The notes beneath the pieces were generated by a model. The model saw only the letters and a list, made by a program, of their open reading frames with translations, had not been told where the DNA came from and did no database searches. The position numbers were made by a program, and so were the translations under genes. This document shows positions 43,289-51,746 of a stretch of DNA of 64,000 nt, piece after piece (the stretch's first letter is position 1; each line of letters begins with the position of its first letter). The stretch is from Bacillus sp. BGMRC 2118. GTDB lineage: Bacteria > Bacillota > Bacilli > Bacillales > SA4. The DNA is taken from assembly GCA_008364785.1 (NCBI GenBank), contig VTTJ01000007.1, positions 62,001 through 126,000 of the forward strand, read 5' to 3'.

Positions 43289-45649
43289 ATGGGTAAAACA
43301 AAACACCAAGGTCCGATAAAGGCAACGAAGACACCACAACCAAAGCACTGGGTAAGTCCAGTTCCATTTGGACTTGGGAAAATTAAACCACAACATTTCC
43401 GCGACACAATGAAGGTGGCGTGGGATAATCGAGATAATTTAGGGTATGCATCAAGAATTGTCACTCAAGGTGTATGTGATGGATGTGCATTAGGTGTATC
43501 AGGTCTTTCCGACCAAACACTTAAGGGTCCACACATGTGTACAACTCGTCTTAATGTATTACGATTAAACACGATGCCAGCACTAAAGGAAGAAATTGTA
43601 CATGCAGATATTGATGAATTACGTAAATATAGCAGCACAGAGTTACGTAAACTTGGACGTATCCCATATCCTCTAATTCGACGTAAAGGGGAAAGAAAGT
43701 TTTCTCGTATTACGTGGGATGACGCAATGGATATGATTGCTGATAAAATGAAGCAATTGGATCCAAAGCAATATGCGTTTTACTTAACATCAAGAGGTAT
43801 TACAAATGAATCGTATTATGTTGCAGGTAAGGTTGCTCGTTTCTTAGGAACAAACAACATTGATAATGCTTCACGTATTTGTCACTCTCCGAGTAAAACA
43901 GCATTAAAGCGTTCTATCGGAGTTGGTGCCTCAACGGTTAACTATCAAGATTGGTTCGGTACGGATGTAATCCTTTTCTGGGGTAGTATTGCTTCCAACG
44001 CTTCTCCTGTTTCTACAAAGTATATGTTAGAAGCGAAAAAGCGCGGAACTAAAATTATTGTGATTAACCCTTACAAAGAGCCGGCGATGGATAAATATTG
44101 GATTCCTTCCAATATGGAATCTGCTCTATTTGGAACTAAAATTGCGGACGATTTTTATCAAGTAAACATTGGTGGAGACATTGCATTCATGCATGGTATT
44201 ATGAAGCATTGGTTCGATATGGAAGAAAAGCAACATGGCTCTGCCATTAACCACCAATTTGTTCAAGAACATGTGAACAGCTATGACGAGCTTAAATCAA
44301 CGGTACAAAACCTAACTTGGGAAGAGATTGAAAAATCTTCTGGTATTTCATATGAAAGAACAGTTGAATTGGCTGAGCTATTAGCAAACAGTAAGAATGC
44401 TGTTTACGTTTGGGCATTAGGATTAACGATGCATGCTTTCGCAACAGATAACATTTCACAAGTGGCAAACTTAGCGTTATTACGTGGACACTTAGGACGC
44501 AAAAATAGTGGATTAATGCCTTTCCGTGGACATTCATCTGTACAAGGAACTGGTGAAATGGGTGCAGATCCATTTGTATTGCCAGGTGGTGGATTTGATA
44601 AAGAAAATACTGAACGTATTGAAAAAATCTGGGGCTTTGACATTCAAAAATGGCAAGGTGATATCGTAGGGGTAACGCTTGAGAATATCTTACTTCCTGA
44701 GGATCACGAACGTAAAATCAAGCTGTACTATTTATCAGGAGGTAACTTCTTAGAAACAATGCCAGATCCTAATTTCATTGAGAAGGCACTTTCTGAACTA
44801 GATATCCGTGTACACCAGGACATTATATTCAATACGTCTACACTAGTGGATGCAAAGGAAGCGGTTATTGTCCTTCCTGCAAAAACTCGTTATGAGCAAG
44901 AAGGTGGCGGTACATCAACGTCAACTGAACGTATGGTATATTTCTCACCTGAAATCGAAGGAAATAAAAACATAATCGAAGAAGCTCGTGCAGAGTGGAA
45001 AATCTACATTGACTTGGCAAAACGTGTGAAGCCAGAAACTGCTCATTTAGTTGATTTCAAGACGGGTCAAGACATTCGAAATGAAATCGCTGTTGCAAAT
45101 CCGGATTATGATGGAGTTCAACACCTGAAGAAAAAGGGCGATGTATTCCAATGGGGTGGAGCTTGGTTATGTGAAGATGGAGTATGCCCAACTCCAGACG
45201 GGAAAGCTAACTTAATTACAGTAGATATTCCTGACTTACACAAAAAAGAAGGTCAATTTGTCGTAACGTCACGCCGTGGTAAGCAATTTAACTCAATGGT
45301 CTATAAAGAAGTGGATCCGTTTAACAATGCAGACCGCTATGATGTGCTTATGAATGCTGAGGACGGTAAAAACCTAAGTATCGCGGAAGGCGAAGGAATT
45401 GTTGTATATAATGGGTTTGGTGTATTCCAAGGAAGAGCGAAATTTGTAGACATTGCCAAAGGTAATATCGAGGTTCACTTCCCAGAAGGTAACTTCTTAT
45501 TACCTCGCGGACGCTATGAAAAGTTTGCAGGTATCCCAGATTACAACATTACAGTTACAGTTGAAAAAGCAGATCGCTATAATGCACGCAAAGATACACA
45601 ATATGTTGAAAAGCGTATTGAGGATTTAGAAGTAGATGCTCCAGCATAA
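43289..45649 (+). CDS. FdhF/YdeP-family molybdopterin oxidoreductase (formate dehydrogenase-like)
   Basis: 786 aa from the ATG at 43289 (AGGAG eight bases upstream). N-terminal cysteines C63, C66 and C84 (GVCDGCALG, HMCTT) may bind an iron-sulfur cluster, though the motif is atypical. C198 in SRICHSPS occupies the place of the selenocysteine that binds molybdenum in E. coli FDH-H (RVUHGPS). MGD-binding patterns follow (GLTMHAFATDN, RGHLGRKNSGLMPFRGHSSVQG). This resembles the TIGR01701/YdeP branch more than long Bacillus FDHs. With fdhD, moaA, mobB and OFA nearby, oxidation of formate or a related substrate is likely. A terminator follows. Confidence 0.85.
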   Translation: MGKTKHQGPIKATKTPQPKHWVSPVPFGLGKIKPQHFRDTMKVAWDNRDNLGYASRIVTQGVCDGCALGVSGLSDQTLKGPHMCTTRLNVLRLNTMPALKEEIVHADIDELRKYSSTELRKLGRIPYPLIRRKGERKFSRITWDDAMDMIADKMKQLDPKQYAFYLTSRGITNESYYVAGKVARFLGTNNIDNASRICHSPSKTALKRSIGVGASTVNYQDWFGTDVILFWGSIASNASPVSTKYMLEAKKRGTKIIVINPYKEPAMDKYWIPSNMESALFGTKIADDFYQVNIGGDIAFMHGIMKHWFDMEEKQHGSAINHQFVQEHVNSYDELKSTVQNLTWEEIEKSSGISYERTVELAELLANSKNAVYVWALGLTMHAFATDNISQVANLALLRGHLGRKNSGLMPFRGHSSVQGTGEMGADPFVLPGGGFDKENTERIEKIWGFDIQKWQGDIVGVTLENILLPEDHERKIKLYYLSGGNFLETMPDPNFIEKALSELDIRVHQDIIFNTSTLVDAKEAVIVLPAKTRYEQEGGGTSTSTERMVYFSPEIEGNKNIIEEARAEWKIYIDLAKRVKPETAHLVDFKTGQDIRNEIAVANPDYDGVQHLKKKGDVFQWGGAWLCEDGVCPTPDGKANLITVDIPDLHKKEGQFVVTSRRGKQFNSMVYKEVDPFNNADRYDVLMNAEDGKNLSIAEGEGIVVYNGFGVFQGRAKFVDIAKGNIEVHFPEGNFLLPRGRYEKFAGIPDYNITVTVEKADRYNARKDTQYVEKRIEDLEVDAPA

Positions 45650-45664
45650 TAGATTGAAGAAAGG

Positions 45665-45695
45665 AGAACCGACTTGATGTCGGTTCTTTTTTATT
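45665..45695 (+). terminator. Intrinsic terminator
   Basis: AGAACCGAC (45665-45673) pairs with GTCGGTTCT (45679-45687), then TTTTTTA. Confidence 0.85.
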
Positions 45696-45737
45696 TTATG
45701 GGAATAAATGGTAGAAGACTCATAATATTGGAACTTT

Positions 45738-45830
45738 GGCTCATAAATTAGTGAGTTTGGCTCAAAAAAACTATTTTAGGCTCATAAAAGTGACAAATCG
45801 GCTCATAACGGTAACAAACCGGCTTACTAG
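45738..45830 (+). repeat. 21-bp-periodic array 1, five GGCTCATAA-type units
   Basis: GGCTCATAA or close variants (GGCTCAAAA, GGCTTACTA) begin at 45738, 45759, 45779, 45800 and 45821: spacings 21, 20, 21, 21. Only the 9-bp unit is conserved; the spacers differ. It lies downstream of the fdhF-like terminator and upstream of the structured RNA. A 21-bp period is two turns of B-DNA, so all units face one side. Confidence 0.75.
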
Positions 45831-46036
45831 ATTGACCTAAACTATAAGTCAATGTCATTGTTTACTAGCGTTACCTACTATTTACTAATGCAAACACATG
45901 CCATCTGACATATAATCAAATATGTAAGGAACACCTTACACCCCCTTTGAAGCATAATAAAGAACTAATATATCCTGTTTTGTTCGTGACCACATAAAAA
46001 ACTGAACAAATATAGAATCGGAATGCTTATATTACA

Positions 46037-46205
46037 ACCCTGTATGCCAGGCTCATAGTAAGACTGAGATCGCAAGAAGGGAAGTTGCGGCAATCCACCT
46101 GGAGCACGTTCAGGTTTTCTATACGGTTACGGCATGACGGGGCTACATACACACAACAACAACAAACACATATTGACCCTACTCAATTAAGAGCAGGGCT
46201 TCTTT
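46037..46205 (+). ncRNA. Candidate 6S-like structured small RNA gene
   Basis: Higher G+C than its surroundings. CCCTGTATGCC (46038-46048) pairs with GGCATGACGGGG (46131-46142), allowing a bulge and one wobble, enclosing a rod with hairpins CGCAA/TTGCG and ACCTG/CAGGT (loop GAGCACGTT). An extended minus-10 (TGCTTATATT) ends a few bases upstream. A terminator-like stem CCCTACTC/GAGCAGGG with TTCTTTT ends near 46205. The closed rod with a wide central bubble and the segment GTTCAGG then TACGGCAT recall 6S RNA (ssrS), which binds sigma-A RNA polymerase. No coding frame. The family assignment is uncertain. Confidence 0.5.
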
Positions 46206-46224
46206 TGTCATATATTGTAAAAGT

Positions 46225-46314
46225 GTCCAAAAAGTTGTCATTCTCGTCCAAATAACTAGTAGACTCGTCCAAAAAAATCAAAAAGTCGTCCAAGTAACAC
46301 AAAAAGTCATCCAA
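46225..46314 (+). repeat. 21-bp-periodic array 2, five GTCCAA-type units
   Basis: GTCCAA (last unit ATCCAA) begins at 46225, 46246, 46267, 46288 and 46309, exactly every 21 bp; three have a preceding TC or C (TCGTCCAA). Unit sequence is unrelated to array 1 yet has the same period. It lies between the small RNA and the stop of the YhcN-like gene. Confidence 0.8.
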
Positions 46315-46322
46315 ATATCACT

Positions 46323-46724
46323 TTATTGAGTGTATCCACCTTTGTTTCCCTTGTCGTAAAGCTGATAAACCTCTTCTGAAACAACAATTAAACTTCGACC
46401 GTTACTTAAATCACCAACTGAATGACGTATTTGTTTTACAATTTCATCATTTTCACGATTTAAACTGCTAATGATGATTCGATTACCATCTACTAAAACT
46501 TTTACTCTTTCGTTTGGTAAAGCCTGTTTAATTTTTCCTTTAATTCTACCTGCCAGCAAATGGTCCATCGATAATGTGTCATTGGGTTCATACCCAACAG
46601 TGCGAGGAGAATGCGATAGAGGTGATGTTGAAAGAGAATGACTACGCTGATTTTCTTTCCCGGGTACCGCTATCTCACAACCAGTTATTAAAAGTAGACC
46701 GGTAATAAATAGTGCTAATCTCAT
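46323..46724 (-). CDS. YhcN/YlaJ-family sporulation lipoprotein
   Basis: 133 aa. A signal peptide with lipobox LLITGC (cleaved before C16) makes it a membrane lipoprotein. The C-terminal ~80 residues have the YhcN/YlaJ pattern (RIKGKIKQALPNERVKVLVDGNRIIISSL). Members sit in the spore inner membrane or forespore and affect germination. AAGGAG is upstream of the ATG. Transcribed alone. Confidence 0.8.
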   Translation of the reverse strand: MRLALFITGLLLITGCEIAVPGKENQRSHSLSTSPLSHSPRTVGYEPNDTLSMDHLLAGRIKGKIKQALPNERVKVLVDGNRIIISSLNRENDEIVKQIRHSVGDLSNGRSLIVVSEEVYQLYDKGNKGGYTQ

Positions 46725-46822
46725 TGTGACCGAATACTCCTTATTTTTTTCTTAGTTTGCCAAATAATGAGTATTTCATTCTCAGTAGGCTATACTAATC
46801 AAAAAAAGGAGCGTCTTTTCAG

Positions 46823-46975
46823 ATGTCAAAAAAAGAAACAAATAATTCTCCCAATATTTCTGGAACCTTTCAAATGGTTGAGGAAGAGCGTCAAGAAGAT
46901 TTAAACAAGATGAAGAACCAACACACCATGGATGATGAATCTCTGTATTATGCGAGACAGTTTATGGAGGATTAA
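46823..46975 (+). CDS. Small acidic protein, unknown (50 aa)
   Basis: Reads MSKKETNNSPNISGTFQMVE to MEEERQ-type acidic helix and ends YYARQFMED. GGAG lies eleven bases upstream and a strong terminator follows, so it is a complete short transcription unit, divergent from the YhcN-like gene. No motif recognised. Confidence 0.6.
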   Translation: MSKKETNNSPNISGTFQMVEEERQEDLNKMKNQHTMDDESLYYARQFMED

Positions 46976-46993
46976 TATTTATATACAAATAGT

Positions 46994-47036
46994 AGCAGTG
47001 GTTATCTTAGGTATCACGATAACCACTGCTTTATTG
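46994..47036 (+). terminator. Intrinsic terminator
   Basis: AGCAGTGGTTATC (46994-47006) pairs with GATAACCACTGCT (47018-47030), then TTATT. Confidence 0.85.
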
Positions 47037-47116
47037 TAATTATAGGCTATAAATCATATGTAGTGTATCTAAGAATATGCACTGTCACCATACAGCTCCA
47101 TTAAGATGTTTTACAA

Positions 47117-47293
47117 GGCTCTTTTCTAAAGCTTTAATGCAATTTAGTACATGTAATCTGGGTGTACAACTTAGAAGCAAATGGAGTGGATTAGAAAAGA
47201 GTGACTGTCTTTATGTAAATAAGTATTTAGATACTAAGGTGAAAATCATCATTTGGGATTTTTACGCAAAGCAACAATTTACGAAACCAGCCT
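47117..47293 (+). repeat. Dispersed non-coding repeat, copy 3 (full length)
   Basis: Starts GGCTCTTTTCTAAAGC, has the complementary arm TTAGAAAAGAG at about 47191, TACTAAGGTGAAAATC, then GGGATTTTTACGCAAAGCAA and ACGAAACCAGCC. It follows the terminator of the 50-aa gene and precedes the metallo-hydrolase gene; same strand as the other copies. Confidence 0.8.
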
Positions 47294-47377
47294 TTCACAA
47301 AAAATATTAACAAAACTTACATAATTTCCCCTTTAGTCACGCACTCTAACACAACAGAGGATAAGGGGGATAAAACA

Positions 47378-48595
47378 ATGAAGAGACCGTTTTATTCTTG
47401 GATCGTGATGATTTTAGCAATGAGTGTAATTCTTGATTTCTCTTCTATTCAAAATGTTGATGCAAAATGGTTTCAAACACCGGAGTTGGAGGTTCACTTT
47501 TTAGATGTGGGGCAAGGAGATAGTGCGCTTGTCCTCTTCCCTAATGGCAAAAAAATGCTGGTAGATGGTGGACCTCGTGTAAACGGCAGTACTGTTGTTA
47601 ATTATTTAAGACAGCATAACATTTACGAGTTAGACCTTGTTGTATCGACACATCCGGATGAAGACCATTTGGGTGGTCTCCTTGATGTATTACGTGAGGT
47701 AAATGTGAAGCAAGTACTTGATAGTGGGAAGTCACATACAACAGATACGTACAGAGAATACGTTGAGCTATTAAATACCAAGCGTATTCCAATTGTCATT
47801 GCGAAGGAAGGACAAACGATACACTTAGATAAATGGGTGAATATCGATGTGCTAAATAGTAATAACGGTGAAGAAGACAACAACGAAGCATCTGTTGTGT
47901 TGAAATTAACGATGGGCAAAATAGATTATTTACTTGCGGCGGACGCTGAAGTAGGTGCAGAGTCTGATATGGTGAGAGATTACGATCTAGAAGCCGAAAT
48001 TTTAAAAGCCGGTCATCATGGTTCGTTTACTTCGAGTACTGACCCTCTATTACAAGAAGTGAAACCCAATGTGACAATCCTATCTTATGGAAATGACAAC
48101 TTGTATGGTCATCCTCATAAAGATGTTGTTGAGCGACTTAAAGGGCTTGGTACCACCATGTATTCAACAGCACAATCAGGTTCCATTATTGTGAAAACAA
48201 ACGGCTGGAGTTATGACATCTCTTCTATTAAAAGCATATTAGGACAACTTGTTTCCAATGAAGAACCACTTCCGTATGAGGGGAAAATTGCCATTACAAA
48301 GCTTGATGTCAAAGATGAAGAAGTAACGATTAAGAACAATATGAACGAAGATGTGTTGATGAAAGGATGGAAGCTTATATCAGAAGCTGGGAACCATGTA
48401 TTTCACTTTCCCAATAACTTTGTTCTTCGTTCGGGAGAATCTGTTACGGTCTATTCGAGTGTGAAAGGATCTAAGAAGAAAACCAACTATTTAGCCTGGA
48501 AGTCAAAACGTCATATTTGGAAGAATGTAGGGGATAAGGCGATACTTTATAATCCATATGGAGGAATTGCCGATTTTGAGGGTTTCGAAGGTTAA
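47378..48595 (+). CDS. Secreted metallo-beta-lactamase-fold hydrolase with lamin-tail domain
   Basis: 405 aa. Signal peptide residues 1-29. The metallo-beta-lactamase fold begins ELEVHFLDVGQGDS, with metal ligands H92, D94, D96 and H97 (STHPDEDHLGG) and a later AGHHGS, as in the ComEC C-terminal/YycJ-like group that hydrolyses nucleic acid or nucleotides. The last ~95 residues (from ITKLDVKDEE, with GWKLISEAGNHVFHFP and VTVYSS) fit an LTD domain, often found on extracellular nucleases. Likely a secreted DNase or phosphodiesterase. Confidence 0.8.
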   Translation: MKRPFYSWIVMILAMSVILDFSSIQNVDAKWFQTPELEVHFLDVGQGDSALVLFPNGKKMLVDGGPRVNGSTVVNYLRQHNIYELDLVVSTHPDEDHLGGLLDVLREVNVKQVLDSGKSHTTDTYREYVELLNTKRIPIVIAKEGQTIHLDKWVNIDVLNSNNGEEDNNEASVVLKLTMGKIDYLLAADAEVGAESDMVRDYDLEAEILKAGHHGSFTSSTDPLLQEVKPNVTILSYGNDNLYGHPHKDVVERLKGLGTTMYSTAQSGSIIVKTNGWSYDISSIKSILGQLVSNEEPLPYEGKIAITKLDVKDEEVTIKNNMNEDVLMKGWKLISEAGNHVFHFPNNFVLRSGESVTVYSSVKGSKKKTNYLAWKSKRHIWKNVGDKAILYNPYGGIADFEGFEG

Positions 48596-48647
48596 AGCTA
48601 TTCATACTGCGAACAGACATTATATAATGGTTGTTGGGTGAAGAGAA

Positions 48648-49091
48648 GTGAATATAACTGTTATTACTTCAAGTGATGTGGATAAGGCAAAGGAATTAGT
48701 TTTAAAAGGCTTAGAAGAAAGATTTGGGTTTTTGGATCCGGCTTTAAATCCCGATTTGAATGATATTACAGGAAATTATTTAAAAGAAGGATCTGTCTTT
48801 CTCATTGGAAAAGAAAACGGTGTGCTTGTATGTACGGGGGCATTATCAAAGGAAACTCAGAGTACAGGTAGGATCGTAAGAATGTCAGTGAAAAGCTCAA
48901 GTCGAGGACAAGGGTTTGCTCGAAAAATGCTTCATGCCCTAGAGGAGTTTGCAGTAGAATATGGTTATACAAGGCTTGTCCTTGAAACAAATAATGCTTG
49001 GCAAAGTGCAATTCAGTTATATGGTTCCGAAGGATTTGAGTGTTATGAAGATGATGGACAGATTAGTCACTTCTCGAAACAATTAAAGTGA
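48648..49091 (+). CDS. GNAT N-acetyltransferase
   Basis: 147 aa from GTG at 48648. Motif A is IVRMSVKSSSRGQGFARKMLHAL with R-GQGFA, then LETNNAWQSAIQLYGSEGF. Weak ribosome-binding site (GGGTGAAGAGAA). The acceptor is unknown. A bidirectional terminator separates it from the YjcZ-type gene. Confidence 0.85.
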   Translation: MNITVITSSDVDKAKELVLKGLEERFGFLDPALNPDLNDITGNYLKEGSVFLIGKENGVLVCTGALSKETQSTGRIVRMSVKSSSRGQGFARKMLHALEEFAVEYGYTRLVLETNNAWQSAIQLYGSEGFECYEDDGQISHFSKQLK

Positions 49092-49132
49092 AAAAAGTGA
49101 AGTCCTCGTGATTGAGGACTTCACTTTTTGTT
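49092..49132. terminator. Bidirectional intrinsic terminator
   Basis: AAAAAGTGAAGTCCTC (49092-49107) pairs with GAGGACTTCACTTTTT (49114-49129), between convergent genes. Confidence 0.85.
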
Positions 49133-49134
49133 TG

Positions 49135-49251
49135 TTAGTAAGCCCAAGCTGCTCCAACAATTATTAATAAGATAAACAACACTACGATTAGAACGAAACT
49201 GTTACCATAACCGTAAGATGGTGCTGCGTAACCATATCCACAACCGTACAT
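49135..49251 (-). CDS. YjcZ/SscA-type small sporulation peptide
   Basis: 38 aa from the ATG at 49249-49251, with GGAGGT eight bases upstream. It opens [16 protein letters not shown], then one hydrophobic helix ([18 protein letters not shown]) and ends Y. This is the tyrosine/glycine-rich N-terminus plus membrane segment of the YjcZ family, found in spore coats. Missed by length filters but well supported by its ribosome-binding site. Confidence 0.8.
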   Translation of the reverse strand: MYGCGYGYAAPSYGYGNSFVLIVVLFILLIIVGAAWAY

Positions 49252-49331
49252 ACCATGTCACCTCCAGTAACGATGTACTATAAAGTATGTAAGTAGGTGG
49301 GATTATGGTAGGGCGAATGCCCAAACATCAT

Positions 49332-49362
49332 AAAGAAAATCCGACAACATGCCGGATTCTCT
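49332..49362 (-). terminator. Intrinsic terminator
   Basis: On the minus strand GAATCCG...CGGATTTTCTTT (stem AATCCG/CGGATT, 49338-49343 with 49353-49358) follows the stop of the acidic-protein gene. Confidence 0.6.
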
Positions 49363-49364
49363 AA

Positions 49365-50054
49365 TTAGTGACTAATGTTAGTTCCTGTGTATTCATTAAA
49401 CAGGTCAGCGATGTAAGCTGCCTCATCTTCTTTAAAATAAAATATCATCTCATCTTCAAGGTCTTCACCTTTATGATTCATAATGGTGTGACGATATAAT
49501 ACGCCATCACCGGTTTCAATGTCACGTCCAAGACGTAAATGTATATTATATTGATCATGCTCTTCGTCTTCAATATGAAGATGCTTATCATTTGAAATCC
49601 ATTCAATGTGTTCTTTTAATTCCTCCAGGTTATCACCTATGTACTCACGGTCATCAAACTCATCATCATCTTCATCGATGGTTACATATTCAACGTCATC
49701 TAAATCATCTTCATCCTCTTCGAACAAATCATCCTCATCTAGATCACCAATATACTCATGGAACGTTGCATGTACAAACCCGAGTGCTTCGTCAGCATCA
49801 ATAAAGATAACTTTCGATTGGATGTCGAGGTCCTCATGATAATAGAACGAGTAAAACTCTTGATTTGTTGGGTCAAAACTTACAACACAAAACTCCTCAT
49901 CGTGATCGATGGTTTGAATAGAGAAAACAAATTCCGGATGATACGTTGTTGTATTCGTATCAAATAAAATTTCAAAGTCTTCAAACGACTCGCAAAGATC
50001 TGGTAAACCTATTCGAACTGCATTTTCCATACGGTGAAACCATTCTAAACTCAT
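49365..50054 (-). CDS. Very acidic hypothetical protein
   Basis: 229 aa. N-terminal and C-terminal parts look globular (WFHRMENAVRIGLPDLCESF at the start, LRLGRDIETGDGVLYRHTI near the end). The middle (about residues 100-140) is a run of Asp/Glu (LDEDDLFEEDEDDLDD, IDEDDDEFDDREYIGDN). No catalytic motif. The ATG is preceded by AGGAGGG. I do not recognise the family; an acidic calcium or cation-binding role is only a guess. Confidence 0.65.
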   Translation of the reverse strand: MSLEWFHRMENAVRIGLPDLCESFEDFEILFDTNTTTYHPEFVFSIQTIDHDEEFCVVSFDPTNQEFYSFYYHEDLDIQSKVIFIDADEALGFVHATFHEYIGDLDEDDLFEEDEDDLDDVEYVTIDEDDDEFDDREYIGDNLEELKEHIEWISNDKHLHIEDEEHDQYNIHLRLGRDIETGDGVLYRHTIMNHKGEDLEDEMIFYFKEDEAAYIADLFNEYTGTNISH

Positions 50055-50185
50055 GAAAAACCCTCCTTATTCTAGTATTCATAACTAGTATTTCCAATAA
50101 AGAGGATGGACATAAATAAAAATAAAAATTATATCTTAATTTCAATTGTATGAGATAATAGAAGGTAGAAAGAAGGTGTACTTTC

Positions 50186-50359
50186 ATGAAAAATAAAAAT
50201 AAGTTTCAGGTTAATGAAAAGGTCTGCTTAAAACAAACTGGAGAAATTGTTACAATTAATGATGTTAGTTATGTTGCCAACATGAAAAGATACTCATATA
50301 CATTAAAGGAATATCCAGCGTCTTTCTATTTCGAAGAAGAAATGGAACAACAGCAGTAA
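50186..50359 (+). CDS. Small hypothetical protein (57 aa)
   Basis: Starts MKNKNKFQVNEKVCLKQTGE, continues with VTINDVSYVANMKRYSYTLK and ends FEEEMEQQQ. AAGGTG precedes the ATG and a terminator overlaps the stop. The pattern of a short beta-barrel (VxLKxTGEIVTI) recalls small KOW/SH3-like proteins, but this is only a resemblance. Confidence 0.55.
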   Translation: MKNKNKFQVNEKVCLKQTGEIVTINDVSYVANMKRYSYTLKEYPASFYFEEEMEQQQ

Positions 50360-50391
50360 ACTCGAGGTACGAATCGTACCCGAGTTTTTTT
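50359..50391. terminator. Bidirectional intrinsic terminator
   Basis: AACTCGaGGTAC (50359-50370) pairs with GTACCcGAGTT (50376-50386), followed by T residues, between convergent genes. Confidence 0.8.
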
Positions 50392-51637
50392 ATGTGTGCC
50401 TATTCGTCCATAACAAACTGTTACGGCAAAAGATGAAGATGATGGTATTTCCAATGAAAGAAATCATAAAGACGTGGGAAGGATTCGATAATTCTGAAAT
50501 CCAACCAGCTGCAAAAATGGCAAAGGGCATACTAAGTTTAAAGACGGAACCTGTAATTCCACTTATTCTTCCAATTAGATGATGAGGTGTGGATTCTTGG
50601 CGATAGGTCCAAATACATACACTGCTTATTGTTGTCAAAATACCATTCAAACAGAGCCCGATAGCAAAAATTAAAGGTGAATTTGACAAATACATCATAA
50701 GATACGTAAATCCAATTAGTAATGTAGTCACAGTAATGATTCTCCCAGTATCCCAGAGCTTACGTACCTTTCCGATTAGTAGGCTTCCGATTAATCCTCC
50801 AAGGCCTACAGATGAGAGGAGTGTGCCAAGCTGGGCATCACTTAGTTTCAGAACATCCTTTGAATAGAAGATAATGGTTGTGTCCACCATACCAGCTGTA
50901 GAATTTAAGAAAATGACAGCGATCGTAATCATCCATAATGTCCGATTGTGGAATAACTCTACCCATCCCTCTTTTAATTCCTTCCAAAATCCAACCTTTT
51001 TTGTTAATGAAATGTCTTCATCTGTTTTTAGCAACAATAAAATTAGAAAAGCAACACCAAAAGAGATTGCTGTTAATAATAATCCTGTCTGAATACTCGA
51101 TAATAGTAGAATTAAGCCTGTTAAAGCGGGTCCCATAATACTAATGAAGGTAAAAATAAAATTAAAGGATGCGTTAGCTTGTGTGAGCATTTCAGTTGGT
51201 AAAGCTTGTTTTACCATACTCATTCGAGCATTAAAAAAAGCATAACTAAAGGTCATTAAGAAAAATCCGCAGATGTAAAAAAGCACTGTTGAATGATTAC
51301 CTAACTGTACGGAGAAGTACAGAATGATTAAGATGATAGCTTGGAGAAAGATGGTCCATAATGACCATTTCTTTTTATGAGCTCGGTCTACTAGGACGCC
51401 GATAAACATTGCTAATAATAAATTCGGTAAAAACTCAATTCCTCGCATTGTGGACATGACAACAGGCGAATTTGTTAATTGATATAACAAAAGAGGTAAG
51501 GCAAGTTCGTATATTTTACTACCGAAAGAGATAATGGCTCCTGAAACGAGCAATATCATAAAATTGGCGTGTTGCCAGATAGGTATAGATTTCTCCTGAT
51601 ATGCCGTATTCTTTACTTCTGAAGCTTGCACGTGCAT
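50390..51637 (-). CDS. MFS transporter, macrolide/sugar-efflux type
   Basis: 415 aa with 12 membrane segments. MFS features include VLVDRAHKKKWSL in the first loop and a long central loop (SLTKKVGFWKELKEGWVELFHNRTLWMITI). AGAGGAGTGA precedes the ATG at 51635-51637. It faces the SgrR-like regulator gene across about 100 bp. In E. coli, SgrR controls the divergent MFS sugar exporter SetA, so this may be an analogous regulator-transporter pair; its substrate is unknown. Confidence 0.8.
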   Translation of the reverse strand: MHVQASEVKNTAYQEKSIPIWQHANFMILLVSGAIISFGSKIYELALPLLLYQLTNSPVVMSTMRGIEFLPNLLLAMFIGVLVDRAHKKKWSLWTIFLQAIILIILYFSVQLGNHSTVLFYICGFFLMTFSYAFFNARMSMVKQALPTEMLTQANASFNFIFTFISIMGPALTGLILLLSSIQTGLLLTAISFGVAFLILLLLKTDEDISLTKKVGFWKELKEGWVELFHNRTLWMITIAVIFLNSTAGMVDTTIIFYSKDVLKLSDAQLGTLLSSVGLGGLIGSLLIGKVRKLWDTGRIITVTTLLIGFTYLMMYLSNSPLIFAIGLCLNGILTTISSVCIWTYRQESTPHHLIGRISGITGSVFKLSMPFAIFAAGWISELSNPSHVFMISFIGNTIIFIFCRNSLLWTNRHT

Positions 51638-51746
51638 TCACTCCTCTTTACAACTTGATCTGAAAAAAATTATAATCATAAAAAAGATGAAGAAAAAGCG
51701 AAAATCTCAAATCCTGAATTTCGCCTTTTAGAAGTGAGGCTATCCC

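Noticed and set aside
45738..45830. Replication origin with iterons
   Set aside because: Period fits iterons, but there is no initiator gene, no DnaA-box cluster and the setting is chromosomal.
46225..46314. CRISPR array
   Set aside because: Repeats are 6-9 bp with 12-15 bp between, and no cas genes are present.
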